In this document: positions 55,109 to 63,088 of the stretch, piece after piece | Layout: each line of letters starts with the position of its first letter | How positions within the stretch are numbered: the stretch's first letter is position 1 | Assembly: GCF_024462775.1 (NCBI RefSeq) | Contig: NZ_JANGCE010000019.1 | Location: 1 to 64,000, forward strand | Direction: 5' to 3' | DNA length: 64,000 bases | From: Butyricicoccus faecihominis | GTDB taxonomy: Bacteria; Bacillota; Clostridia; Oscillospirales; Butyricicoccaceae | Program-made: the position numbers and the translations under genes | Notes under the pieces: generated by a model | The model's input: only the letters and a program-made list of their open reading frames with translations | Database searches by the model: none | What the model was told of the DNA's origin: nothing

Positions 55109-55196
55109 GAAATTGAGTTTATGGCAGATTCAATTTCTTTGTGGTAAGAAAGTGACGGATGCTTTCGCTGTATAGGCGAAAGCATCCGTTTTTTTT
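55109..55196 (+). promoter_or_regulatory. ANTAR-type leader: hairpins and terminator (plus-strand gene)
   Basis: P1 (55109-55137) is an 11-bp stem with apical UAUGGCA, the same seven bases as the locus 1 P1. A second hairpin AAAGUG-ACGGA-UGCUUU (55149-55165) uses bases that also form the 5' arm of the perfect 14-bp terminator (55155-55168 with 55176-55189, eight T). The two are mutually exclusive. The leader therefore has the antitermination layout and shares elements with both other leaders. Confidence 0.75.
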
Positions 55197-55225
55197 ATTC
55201 AATTTTTCATTAAGGAGTGTAAAAA

Positions 55226-56062
55226 ATGAACTACCAATTTAAAATCGACCCACAAAAGTTACCTGCGCTGACTGAGGAACAAAAAGCTTGCCCTTATGCA
55301 GCGCTATATGAACGGGATATCGCCGAACCCGAAGCGGATATCCTCGCTGCCTTTGCGCCCGATCACGAGATCGCTTCCAGTTTGGCGGTCATGCCGGAGG
55401 ACTTATGCAAAATTTTAGATCCGAATTTCCACCCCACAATGGGTTATTGCGTCATGCCTAACGGCGTCGGCTATTCCTGTACAGTGGTTCGATTGCCCGG
55501 GGCAGTTCCAGAAATGTATGATTACCGGCTAAACTTGGTTTTCGCAGAAGATATGGGGTTTATTGTGGAATATCCCGGCTTCCATTTTGAGCATTACGAC
55601 GGTCTGTGTATAGAGGACAACGGCGCGGGACCCAAAGCGCTGATCCTTGACCGCAATTATTCCTTTGCCGAATTGGGTTTTCCCGGCGATCCCACGAAAA
55701 TCAATTCCGATATTCTCAGCATTTCCGCCCACGATCAGGATATCGTGGCGGTGGAAGGTCCCATCGACCCGAACCGCGACAAGGGCGTGCTGATTTTGGT
55801 CAACAAGCGGATAGCAGGCGGCATGGAGCAGTGGTGGTTCGTCTATTCCGGCTTGCATATTCAAGACGGCAAATCCGCCGTTGTACTGGCTGCGGACGAA
55901 GTGATCTCCGCCGAATCCTGCCGCAGAAAGGGCCTGCATCTTGCCTATGAAGCTGTCAACCAGCTTCAGTATTTGCCCATGCTCATGGAGCAGTATCCGT
56001 TCCGCGCGTTCACGCCTCCGCGCCTCTGGCCCGAGCGCTACCGCTTCCTGCAGCATAAATAG
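55226..56062 (+). CDS. Putative DAPG/phloretin hydrolase-like protein
   Basis: A 278-residue soluble protein, the only clear plus-strand gene of the window. The central GYCVMPNGVGYSC followed by PGAVPEMYDY recalls the PhlG/phloretin hydrolase family (C-C bond hydrolases of acylated phloroglucinols, with a zinc site of His and Glu), for example phloretin hydrolase of Eubacterium ramulus. Possible ligands include FHFEHYD and SGLHIQD. This match is by eye and partial, so the function is tentative. AAGGAG lies 8 bases before the ATG. Expression is probably gated by the leader terminator at 55155-55196, and the gene is divergent from the ANTAR regulator pair. Confidence 0.4.
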   Translation: MNYQFKIDPQKLPALTEEQKACPYAALYERDIAEPEADILAAFAPDHEIASSLAVMPEDLCKILDPNFHPTMGYCVMPNGVGYSCTVVRLPGAVPEMYDYRLNLVFAEDMGFIVEYPGFHFEHYDGLCIEDNGAGPKALILDRNYSFAELGFPGDPTKINSDILSISAHDQDIVAVEGPIDPNRDKGVLILVNKRIAGGMEQWWFVYSGLHIQDGKSAVVLAADEVISAESCRRKGLHLAYEAVNQLQYLPMLMEQYPFRAFTPPRLWPERYRFLQHK

Positions 56063-56179
56063 ACTATCGTTGAACCCACAATCGAGTAGGCTAGTGATCA
56101 ATTCCCCTTCTCTCACACCATCATATGGATTCCGGACTTTATCCGGTTTGAAACGTGCATCGCCGGTTGCACAAACAGC

Positions 56180-56213
56180 AAGCCGCTGTGCATAACTTCG
56201 CGCACAGCGGCTT
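56180..56213. terminator. Shared terminator between convergent genes
   Basis: Twelve-base perfect stem (56180-56191 with 56202-56213), followed by GTTTTAT on the plus strand. It separates the plus-strand hydrolase-like gene from the convergent SWIM gene. It bounds the island on this side. Confidence 0.8.
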
Positions 56214-56216
56214 GTT

Positions 56217-57920
56217 TTATAATTGTTTGGCCGCCTTTCGCTCCAAAAGCGTTAGCTCCTCCTGCAGGGCGCTGCGGCGGGGATATGTTTCCCGCAGTTC
56301 CATGACCAGCTGTCTGGCTTCGGCGGTTCCTCCGTAACCGATTAGCTTTTCAAGGAGTGAGCACAGCTTTTGATAGTCCCGCCGATTCTGGACTAGCTCC
56401 CCGACGGAACGGATCTGTGACGCGCACAGCGCATACACCCGCTGCGGGTATTGTTTGGCCAACTGGTTTCCGTAAATAAATACCGTATCCGGTTTTCTTT
56501 CTACTTGCTCTATCAGAAGCGCAAGCTCCGATTCCTTCGCTAAAATCAACATGTATTGATCGCAGGGGCGCGATGCGGCAATCGACTGCAAAAGCGACGG
56601 ATATTCCTGCTCCCAACAGCCATCTGCCTGCAGACGCTTTTTCAGTTCATCATAGCACTCCAGCTTACCCAGCAGGAGCATAGTGCGCAACTGCGCTGTC
56701 AGCTTCTTCTCCTGTCCGGCAGTACGATAAATATTACAGAGAAGCTCATGCCACTGGCTTGGAGAGCCATAGGGATTACGGGATGTTGTTTCGGCTTTTT
56801 CCAGACACAGCTTTTCCGCACGCTTGTAGTTCCCGGCGTCCATATCCATAATAACCGCCAACTCCCGAAGCCGATCAAAATCCAGATGCTGTGAAAGAAA
56901 ATCTCTGGCAGCTTTTGCTCCCTCCATGGTTTCGATCAGGCGAAAACGGGTTTCCATATTTGCTTCCATGCAATATTCTCTGCCGTATTCCATTTTACCG
57001 GCGGCGGCAAGCAGCTCGTCCAATAATGTGCGCAGCTTGGGCGCACTTTTCTGATCGGCGAGCAGCGCTGCGCAGTTTAAAAGATCGTAGCGCAAATCCT
57101 CCCAGTCGTCAAACGTCTTGTTAGGCGCGATTTTCAGAATTTTGTCAAAGGAAACCTGTTTTTTCTTGGGCTCACCGCTTTGAAGGCTCGCCGCCGCATT
57201 CTCCAAAAGCTCCAATCCGTAATCCATCGTGTCACACAGACAACCCGAGCTGCTGTCCGCCTCAGAGGCCAGTTTTGCCCCGATGTGCAGCATCTCCAGT
57301 GCAAGGGCTATGGCCGCGGCAAACCGCCCGCGCTCCACGTGACGGCGCGCTGTTTCGAGAACCTCGTCCATATCATTGCAGATTGCGTCACAGCCCCGCA
57401 TGTCAATATCGCCTCTGTGCGTGTTGCGCCGGATGGATGCGTGTATCATCTCTTTTGCGGTGCTCAGTTCCTGCTCATCAGGTGCGCCCAGCGCAAATAG
57501 GACATTGGCGCAAAAACGCTCATCTTCCTTGGTGTGCTCCAGAATCAATGCCGCAAGTTCCTTCTTTGACGCCTTAGACAGCAGTGGTTCCAGCGAAAAC
57601 GAAGGTTTGTTTTTATTTTTTCTAGGCGTAGTCTTTTTCTCTTTTGCTTTCCCGTTCTGCACAGCGAGCAACATCGCAACCACATGCTTGCACACATCCC
57701 CGCCGTCATAGGGGCAGGTGCAATACCAATCCTTTACCTCTTGCTCCTCGGAAAGCTGAATATCCACATCATACGGCTCCCAGTCGCTCCCGTGCACCTT
57801 TGCGGAATAGTGACAGCCGTCCCGAACGAGACGCTCGACCATGCCATTTTCGTAATACCGCACACCTCTGTCATAAATGCGTATATCCACAGCGGACAGG
57901 AATTCTTCGATCGTTTTCAT
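56217..57920 (-). CDS. SWIM zinc-finger protein
   Basis: A 567-residue protein with an N-terminal SWIM domain: the zinc ligands are C67-x-C69, C77-x-H79 (CTC...CKH). The remainder is a helical-repeat-like region rich in Leu, Ala and charged residues, with a basic segment (KEKKTTPRKNKNK) just after the finger. SWIM proteins bind DNA or proteins, but the bacterial stand-alone forms have no fixed role. It forms its own unit, with its end at a shared terminator. No helicase domain is attached. Confidence 0.85.
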   Translation of the reverse strand: MKTIEEFLSAVDIRIYDRGVRYYENGMVERLVRDGCHYSAKVHGSDWEPYDVDIQLSEEQEVKDWYCTCPYDGGDVCKHVVAMLLAVQNGKAKEKKTTPRKNKNKPSFSLEPLLSKASKKELAALILEHTKEDERFCANVLFALGAPDEQELSTAKEMIHASIRRNTHRGDIDMRGCDAICNDMDEVLETARRHVERGRFAAAIALALEMLHIGAKLASEADSSSGCLCDTMDYGLELLENAAASLQSGEPKKKQVSFDKILKIAPNKTFDDWEDLRYDLLNCAALLADQKSAPKLRTLLDELLAAAGKMEYGREYCMEANMETRFRLIETMEGAKAARDFLSQHLDFDRLRELAVIMDMDAGNYKRAEKLCLEKAETTSRNPYGSPSQWHELLCNIYRTAGQEKKLTAQLRTMLLLGKLECYDELKKRLQADGCWEQEYPSLLQSIAASRPCDQYMLILAKESELALLIEQVERKPDTVFIYGNQLAKQYPQRVYALCASQIRSVGELVQNRRDYQKLCSLLEKLIGYGGTAEARQLVMELRETYPRRSALQEELTLLERKAAKQL

Positions 57921-58080
57921 ATTGATACATTTCCTTCATCAATCAATTGAAATTCCTCTATTGTATCTATTTTACTCCTCAGTTATTTCAAAGTAAATAT
58001 TTTTAGGCTTTCATTCTGATCGAACTCATGGCATATCCAAATATGAGCGATGCTTTTTCCAATCAATACGAACTGCTATC

Positions 58081-58113
58081 GACAGACTGTCAAAAATACT
58101 TTTTTGACCGTCT
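58081..58113. repeat. Hairpin module flanking repeat copy B
   Basis: This gacagactgtc...gaccgtct hairpin repeats in direct orientation at 58345-58377, the other end of copy B, with three base changes. It is the same hairpin that begins copy A at 6410. The stretch 57921-58080 before it holds no gene or clear promoter. Confidence 0.75.
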
Positions 58114-58117
58114 CAGC

Positions 58118-58378
58118 GTGTCAAAGAATCCCTCGCGCCACAGCGCGCATTAAATAGAATTTTGCCGCTTGCGGCAAAATTCATAAAAACCGGGAGCATG
58201 TATCTCGGTTTGCTCTCATTTAATCGCCGCACGGCGGCGGTCAGTGGATAGAGGCCTACGGGCTATACAAACCGACTTCAAGTGTGCCTAAAAGGCGCGC
58301 GCAGAAGCCGGAATTCTCGATCGAAATGGGGCTTTGTTTCGATCGACAGACTGTCAAAAATACTTTTTTGACAGTCTG
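58118..58378. repeat. Dispersed intergenic repeat, copy B
   Basis: An inverted counterpart of 6410-6619 with the same palindromes in the same order. It carries about 50 extra bases (near 58225-58275) with an internal cgccgc...gcggcg pairing, where copy A has four A. It lies after the dehydrogenase gene 58422-59441 and could act as its terminator on the minus strand. Coding potential is nil. Confidence 0.82.
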
Positions 58379-58421
58379 GTGCGCGCCGCAGAAGAACTAT
58401 CTGCGGCGCGCATGTCTATTA

Positions 58422-59441
58422 TTACGGCTTACTGCAATCCAATAGGATTTTGGGGTATTTCGCGGTTTTAAACACCTCGAAACTCTCAACCGCTTCGCTC
58501 AGCGGCATGACCTTGCCGATGATCTTATCGGTTTGCATCCGTTCGATCATGTTGATCGAACGGTTCATGATCGTCGTCGTGGTGAACACCGTTTGAATGC
58601 GGCCTTCCTTCATATACAACGCATGCAGGTTGAGCGGCATTTCAAACTGGGGCGGGAACACCGCAAAGTAAACGGCGGTGCCGCAGCGCGCCAGAATCTC
58701 GATCGGCGTCGCGGCCGCCTTGGGCGAGCCGGACATTTCAAACACGTAGTCAAAACCTAAACCGCCGGTTATCTCCATTGCGCGGGCGGCCGCGTCTTCA
58801 TGAAACGGGTCGATCACATACTGCGCGCCCATCGAAAGCGCCAGCTCACGCTTTTCGGGCACCGGGTCGATCACCGTAATGCGCGCCGCGCCCGAAAGCA
58901 AGACCTGATTGAGCATGATCGAGCCTATGCCGCCGACGCCCGCGACGCACACGGTCGCACCGTGGCGGATGGGCGCCAAATCCATCGCGCGCAGACAGCA
59001 GTTTGTTGGTTCAACGATCGCGTAATCGCGCAGTTCCGCGCTGTCGGGCAGTTTGTAAATGGTCTTAACGTCGGTAACGACGTATTCCGCGAACGCGCCG
59101 GTCGGCTTGGAATGGATGCAGTACTGCGTCATGCCCTTTTTACACCATTCGCATTCGCCGCAATGGGAAACGGGGAACATCGTCACCTTGTCGCCCAGCT
59201 TATAGCCCGCGGCCTCAGCCTCCGGGCTCAGTTCAACGAGCGTGCCCGCCGCCTCATGTCCAAGCGGCGCGGGCGGCTTACTGCCCATCACGCCCATGGT
59301 GACCATATGGACATCGGTCGCGCAAAGCGCGGCGTAAGCGATCTTCACCTTGACTTCCCCCGGCCCCACCGCCGGAATATCCACGTCGATCAGATCGATC
59401 TTGTTCTCATCCAGCCACCAAAGCTGCTTCATTTTTGCCAT
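58422..59441 (-). CDS. Zinc-dependent alcohol dehydrogenase (transketolase operon)
   Basis: A 339-residue medium-chain dehydrogenase of the threonine/sorbitol dehydrogenase group. Catalytic zinc LCATDVHMV and GHEAAGTLV, structural zinc CGECEWCKKGMTQYC, nucleotide motif GVGGIGS. AAAGGAG precedes the ATG. It is last in the operon tktN-tktC-GPH symporter, suggesting oxidation of an imported polyol or sugar. It resembles the partial gene at the window end more than the island enzymes. Confidence 0.92.
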   Translation of the reverse strand: MAKMKQLWWLDENKIDLIDVDIPAVGPGEVKVKIAYAALCATDVHMVTMGVMGSKPPAPLGHEAAGTLVELSPEAEAAGYKLGDKVTMFPVSHCGECEWCKKGMTQYCIHSKPTGAFAEYVVTDVKTIYKLPDSAELRDYAIVEPTNCCLRAMDLAPIRHGATVCVAGVGGIGSIMLNQVLLSGAARITVIDPVPEKRELALSMGAQYVIDPFHEDAAARAMEITGGLGFDYVFEMSGSPKAAATPIEILARCGTAVYFAVFPPQFEMPLNLHALYMKEGRIQTVFTTTTIMNRSINMIERMQTDKIIGKVMPLSEAVESFEVFKTAKYPKILLDCSKP

Positions 59442-59471
59442 AGTAAAACGCTCCTTTCAAAAGCCGACCGG

Positions 59472-60854
59472 TCAATTCGCGAGCCCGCGTTCGCGCAGAT
59501 TGCTGACGATTTCGCCGTAAGTCTTCTTATCCAGTTTGTAGGAGAACATCGCGATCGCACAAACGATGGAGAACAGTCCGACAAAAATATGCGAGCCAAA
59601 ATTCATGGTGAAAAGCACGGCGTCGCTCTGCGTCGCGTTCGGCACATAGCCGACGATTTGCAGAATAAAGGACGCGCCCGAAATCGCAACCGCCTGCCCG
59701 ACCTTCAGCATAAAGTTGATGAAGGTCGAAACAAAACCGGCACAGTAAACGCCGTATTTGTGATAGGTGTACTCCGCCGTGTCGGGCATCATGCCGAATA
59801 CGTTGCCCAGCATCATACCGGTGCCGAAGCCCATGCCGATATTCATCACATAGTAGAGCGCCTGACCGACAGGCGTAGTGATCGGAAGAAAGAACGAAAT
59901 CAGCGCGCAAGTGGCGATCAGCGAGAAAGCTACGCCGCTTATCGTCCCCTTGTTTTTCACGCGAGGCACCAGATAGCTTACCGCGAACGCGCCCACCATG
60001 CCAAGAATGGACTGAAGGGTCTGCGTATTGGCGTAAAGCAGATCGTTGCCCGCGTTATATGTGCAGAAATACAGGCGGAAAGTCATGCCGCCCTGAATAA
60101 TGCCCCAGCCGGCATAGGCGATGGCGATCTGAATGACCGGCCAGTTGCCCTTGAGAACCTTGAACTGCGAAATGAACGAAACCTTCTTGGATTTGCTCAT
60201 GTCCACCTGAACGACTTCCTTCGTCGACAGGATCGTGATGATAAAAAACGGCAGCGCCATTGCGGAAAAAATCAAAGCGGCCTTGCGGTATCCGGTCGCG
60301 CCGCCGCCCGTCGCATTGACGATACGCAGTGTGGCAAAACTTAGAATGGTCATGGCGAGGAACGCGCCGGTCATGCGGTAGCTGGAAAGCGCGCTGCGCG
60401 TATCCGTATCGCGCGTCATAGTCGCCGGCATCGCCGAATAGGTCACATTCACCATCGTGTACAGCAGTACCAAAATAAAGTACATGCCAAGGCCCCACCA
60501 CGTGCGCGCGGTTTCCGACCAGTTAGGGTTGGTGGTAAAGGTCAGCACGTTGAAAACCAGCATGGGGACGCAAGCAAAGATGATCCAAGGGCGATAGCGG
60601 CCCCATTTGCTGTTCGTATGATCAGCCAGCGAACCGATGACCGGATCGTTGATCGCATCCCAAAATTTTGAGATAAAAATAATGATACCGACCGTGGCGG
60701 CGTTGATCATCGCAACGTCGGTCAGGAAAAACACCAGATATGCGCTGACGAGCGACCAACTCATATTACAAGCAAAGTCACCGCAGGCGTAACCGATCTT
60801 TTTGGGAACGCTCAGTTTGGTATATTCATCGACTGTTGCAGGCGCAGTACTCAT
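59472..60854 (-). CDS. GPH-family sugar:cation symporter
   Basis: Major-facilitator transporter of the glycoside-pentoside-hexuronide group (MelB/XynB/UidB-like), 460 residues with about twelve membrane segments. DAINDPVIGSLAD after helix 2 and KWGRYRPWI are family hallmarks. It probably brings in a glycoside, pentoside or sugar alcohol with Na+ or H+. AAAGGGG precedes the ATG. It lies 45 bases after the transketolase C subunit gene. Confidence 0.93.
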   Translation of the reverse strand: MSTAPATVDEYTKLSVPKKIGYACGDFACNMSWSLVSAYLVFFLTDVAMINAATVGIIIFISKFWDAINDPVIGSLADHTNSKWGRYRPWIIFACVPMLVFNVLTFTTNPNWSETARTWWGLGMYFILVLLYTMVNVTYSAMPATMTRDTDTRSALSSYRMTGAFLAMTILSFATLRIVNATGGGATGYRKAALIFSAMALPFFIITILSTKEVVQVDMSKSKKVSFISQFKVLKGNWPVIQIAIAYAGWGIIQGGMTFRLYFCTYNAGNDLLYANTQTLQSILGMVGAFAVSYLVPRVKNKGTISGVAFSLIATCALISFFLPITTPVGQALYYVMNIGMGFGTGMMLGNVFGMMPDTAEYTYHKYGVYCAGFVSTFINFMLKVGQAVAISGASFILQIVGYVPNATQSDAVLFTMNFGSHIFVGLFSIVCAIAMFSYKLDKKTYGEIVSNLRERGLAN

Positions 60855-60899
60855 TTCGGTTCCCCTTTCTCTGTATCCCTGTTTATATGTCTATCCCCG

Positions 60900-61850
60900 T
60901 CACACCATTTCCCGAACCGCCTTGACGACATCGGCAATATCGTAGCCGTATTTCCGGCGCAGTTCTTCGCCGCTGCCGAAACCCGCGTAAACCTGCGGTA
61001 TGCCGAAGCGCTTGAAGTTTTTTGGCCTGATCGCGTTGTCGACGAAGAAATCGGAAATGGAGCTCGCCAAGCCGCCGCGCATCAAGTGGTCCTCCCACAC
61101 GACGATGTTGCCGGTCTCTTCGACCGCCCTGCGCACCACGGCTTCATCAAACGGCTTGATGGTGTACATGTCGACCACGCGCACATCAATGTTTTCTTTC
61201 GCCAGTTCCTCGGCGGCGTCAAGCGCCTCGCCGACCATTTCGCCGTGGGCCAGAATGGTCGCGTCTTTGCCGTCCCGCGCCGTCACGCTGCCGCCGATCG
61301 AAAAGTCGACCGCGCCCGGTTCATACAGCTGGCGGTCCTTTTTGCCCTGTGCCAAACGGATGTACATCGGCCCCGGATATTCCATCGAAAGATGGAGGAT
61401 GTCGCGGATCATGTTCGGGTCGCAGATGGAAATCACCGTCATGTTGACCATCGACTTGACAATCGCAATGTCCTCCATCGCATTATGGGTAGAGCCGCCG
61501 CCCGAGGTCAGCCCGCCTCCTGTGCCGATAATGCGCACGGGCAGATTCTGATAGCACACCGCCGTGCGAACCTGCTCGCAAGCGCGCATTGACAGAAACG
61601 GAAGCATGCCCATGATGACCGGGATGTTGCCTTCGAGCGCCAGCCCCGCCGCCACGCCGACGCAGTTCTGTTCGGCTATGCCGACGTCGATATAGCGGTC
61701 CGGGAAGTCCTGCCGGAACTGTTTCAGGTTCATGCCGACATCGGGCGTGCAGACAAACAGCCTGTCGTTCGTCTCGCCGATTTCATGCAAGGCATCGCCA
61801 ATGACGCTGCGCGCCGAAATCCATTCCCCAAAATTAAAAGAACCAGCCAT
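60900..61850 (-). CDS. Transketolase, C-terminal subunit
   Basis: A 316-residue protein with the pyrimidine-binding and C-terminal domains of transketolase. The catalytic Glu lies in DVGIAEQN, and the GTGGGLTSGGGSTHNAMED stretch is typical of split transketolases. It works as a heterotetramer with the N-terminal subunit encoded 3 bases upstream, transferring C2 units between sugar phosphates. Its presence in a sugar operon suggests a dedicated pentose-phosphate function. Confidence 0.94.
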   Translation of the reverse strand: MAGSFNFGEWISARSVIGDALHEIGETNDRLFVCTPDVGMNLKQFRQDFPDRYIDVGIAEQNCVGVAAGLALEGNIPVIMGMLPFLSMRACEQVRTAVCYQNLPVRIIGTGGGLTSGGGSTHNAMEDIAIVKSMVNMTVISICDPNMIRDILHLSMEYPGPMYIRLAQGKKDRQLYEPGAVDFSIGGSVTARDGKDATILAHGEMVGEALDAAEELAKENIDVRVVDMYTIKPFDEAVVRRAVEETGNIVVWEDHLMRGGLASSISDFFVDNAIRPKNFKRFGIPQVYAGFGSGEELRRKYGYDIADVVKAVREMV

Positions 61851-61853
61851 CGT

Positions 61854-62708
61854 TTACGCCTCCTTACCGTAATTCTTCGCGAGATTCTCAAGCGCCTGCT
61901 TGAAATCCTCTTCATTCAGGCTGCCGGCATGCCAGCCGACCACGCCTTCCATGAAATCAACGCCCTTGCCCTTGCGCGTGTGCGCGATGATCGCGGTTGG
62001 CCGCAGAGAGGACGAAGGCGGTAGGCTGTCGAGCGCGTCGACGATGGCGTTCATATCGTGGCCGTCAATCTCGATCACATTCCATCCGAACGCCTTCCAT
62101 TTGTCCGCATAGGGCTCCATCACGGTGATCTCCTCCGTGTGGCTGCACATCATCTGCTTGTTGCGGTCGATCACCGCGATCAGATTGCCCAGCTTGTACG
62201 ACCGCCCCGACATCGCTGCTTCCCAAACCGAACCTTCACAGGTTTCGCCGTCGCCCAGCATGCAAACAACGCGATGGCTTTCGCCTCGTGCTCTGGCCGA
62301 AAGCGCCATACCGACCGCCATCGACAGCCCCTGTCCCAACGAACCCGAGGAACACTCGACGCCCGGCAGCTGCACCTTGCAGGGATGCATGCCGTACGCA
62401 CTGCCCAGACGGCCGTAGGTGCGGACAATTTCGTCGTAATCGAAAAAGCCGCGCATCGCCATAGCGATGTACATGCACACCGCGCCGTGGCCCTTGCTCA
62501 GGATAAACCGGTCGCGTTTTGGATTGCGGATATCGCTCGGATCAACGTTTAGCCCGTGGTGGAACAGGCCGATCAGCAAATCGGTCATCGACAGATCGCC
62601 GCCAATATGCACCGAGCCCTCGTAAACGCCGCACAGGTTAATCAGTTTTCGGCGCATTTCGTACGCCAGATCGGTCAAACGCAAAACTTCCTGTTTGTCT
62701 GCCATCAT
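61854..62708 (-). CDS. Transketolase, N-terminal subunit
   Basis: A 284-residue thiamine-diphosphate-binding subunit. The ThDP/Mg motif begins GDGETCEGSVWEA and ends with IDRNK; ILSKGHGAVCMY is another family hallmark. Two adjacent ATGs (62706-62708 and 62703-62705) follow GAGGAGG; the first is used, and the second is equally possible. The frame extends 27 codons further upstream, but that part contains the ribosome binding site. It is the first gene of the operon. Confidence 0.94.
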   Translation of the reverse strand: MMADKQEVLRLTDLAYEMRRKLINLCGVYEGSVHIGGDLSMTDLLIGLFHHGLNVDPSDIRNPKRDRFILSKGHGAVCMYIAMAMRGFFDYDEIVRTYGRLGSAYGMHPCKVQLPGVECSSGSLGQGLSMAVGMALSARARGESHRVVCMLGDGETCEGSVWEAAMSGRSYKLGNLIAVIDRNKQMMCSHTEEITVMEPYADKWKAFGWNVIEIDGHDMNAIVDALDSLPPSSSLRPTAIIAHTRKGKGVDFMEGVVGWHAGSLNEEDFKQALENLAKNYGKEA

Positions 62709-62951
62709 ACATACCTCCTCGGATTTCGGTTTGGAAAAACGCGCCGCAAACATTTTGGTACTGTTATTGATAGAAAAACAAGGTTTCACCCAGAAATATG
62801 ATTCCTTTATCCATGTTTTGTCTATTTTTACCTTACGTCTGCGGATTCGTTGTCTCTGTTAAGCATCATACGACAGTTTTTCAGGTTTGTCTGCCGGCAT
62901 AGCGGACATGAAATTGTTTTTTCTGTCCAAAATCAGCCGCCTCACCTGCGC

Positions 62952-62981
62952 ATATTATGCAAAATGTACAAATTACCGCAA
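62952..62981 (-). promoter_or_regulatory. Possible promoter of the transketolase operon
   Basis: TTGCGG (62976-62981) and TAATAT (62952-62957), 18 bases apart on the minus strand. It would give a leader of about 240 bases in which no known riboswitch is recognised. The rest of 62709-63034 shows no gene. Confidence 0.4.
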
Positions 62982-63034
62982 GAGCTTTTTGCATATGCCA
63001 CGATTCCCTCCGCGACACCGCACCCGGATAGAAA

Positions 63035-63068
63035 GCGGCTGCCGGAGACTTTTGTCTCCGGCAGCCGC
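63035..63068 (-). terminator. Terminator of the partial dehydrogenase gene
   Basis: A perfect 15-bp stem (63035-63049 with 63054-63068) and a four-base loop. On the minus strand it continues with TTTCTATCC. It lies about 20 bases after the stop of the 63089 gene and isolates it from the transketolase operon. Confidence 0.8.
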
Positions 63069-63088
63069 AATAGAAGGATGAAGCGCTC

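Noticed and set aside
58800-60344. A 514-codon plus-strand frame opposite the dehydrogenase and GPH symporter genes.
   Set aside because: It spans two clear minus-strand genes and their gap, with Arg/His-rich composition and no family features.
62709-63034. Considered as a riboswitch or ANTAR leader for the transketolase operon.
   Set aside because: No terminator precedes the first gene and no hairpins with the UAUG loops seen in the island were found.
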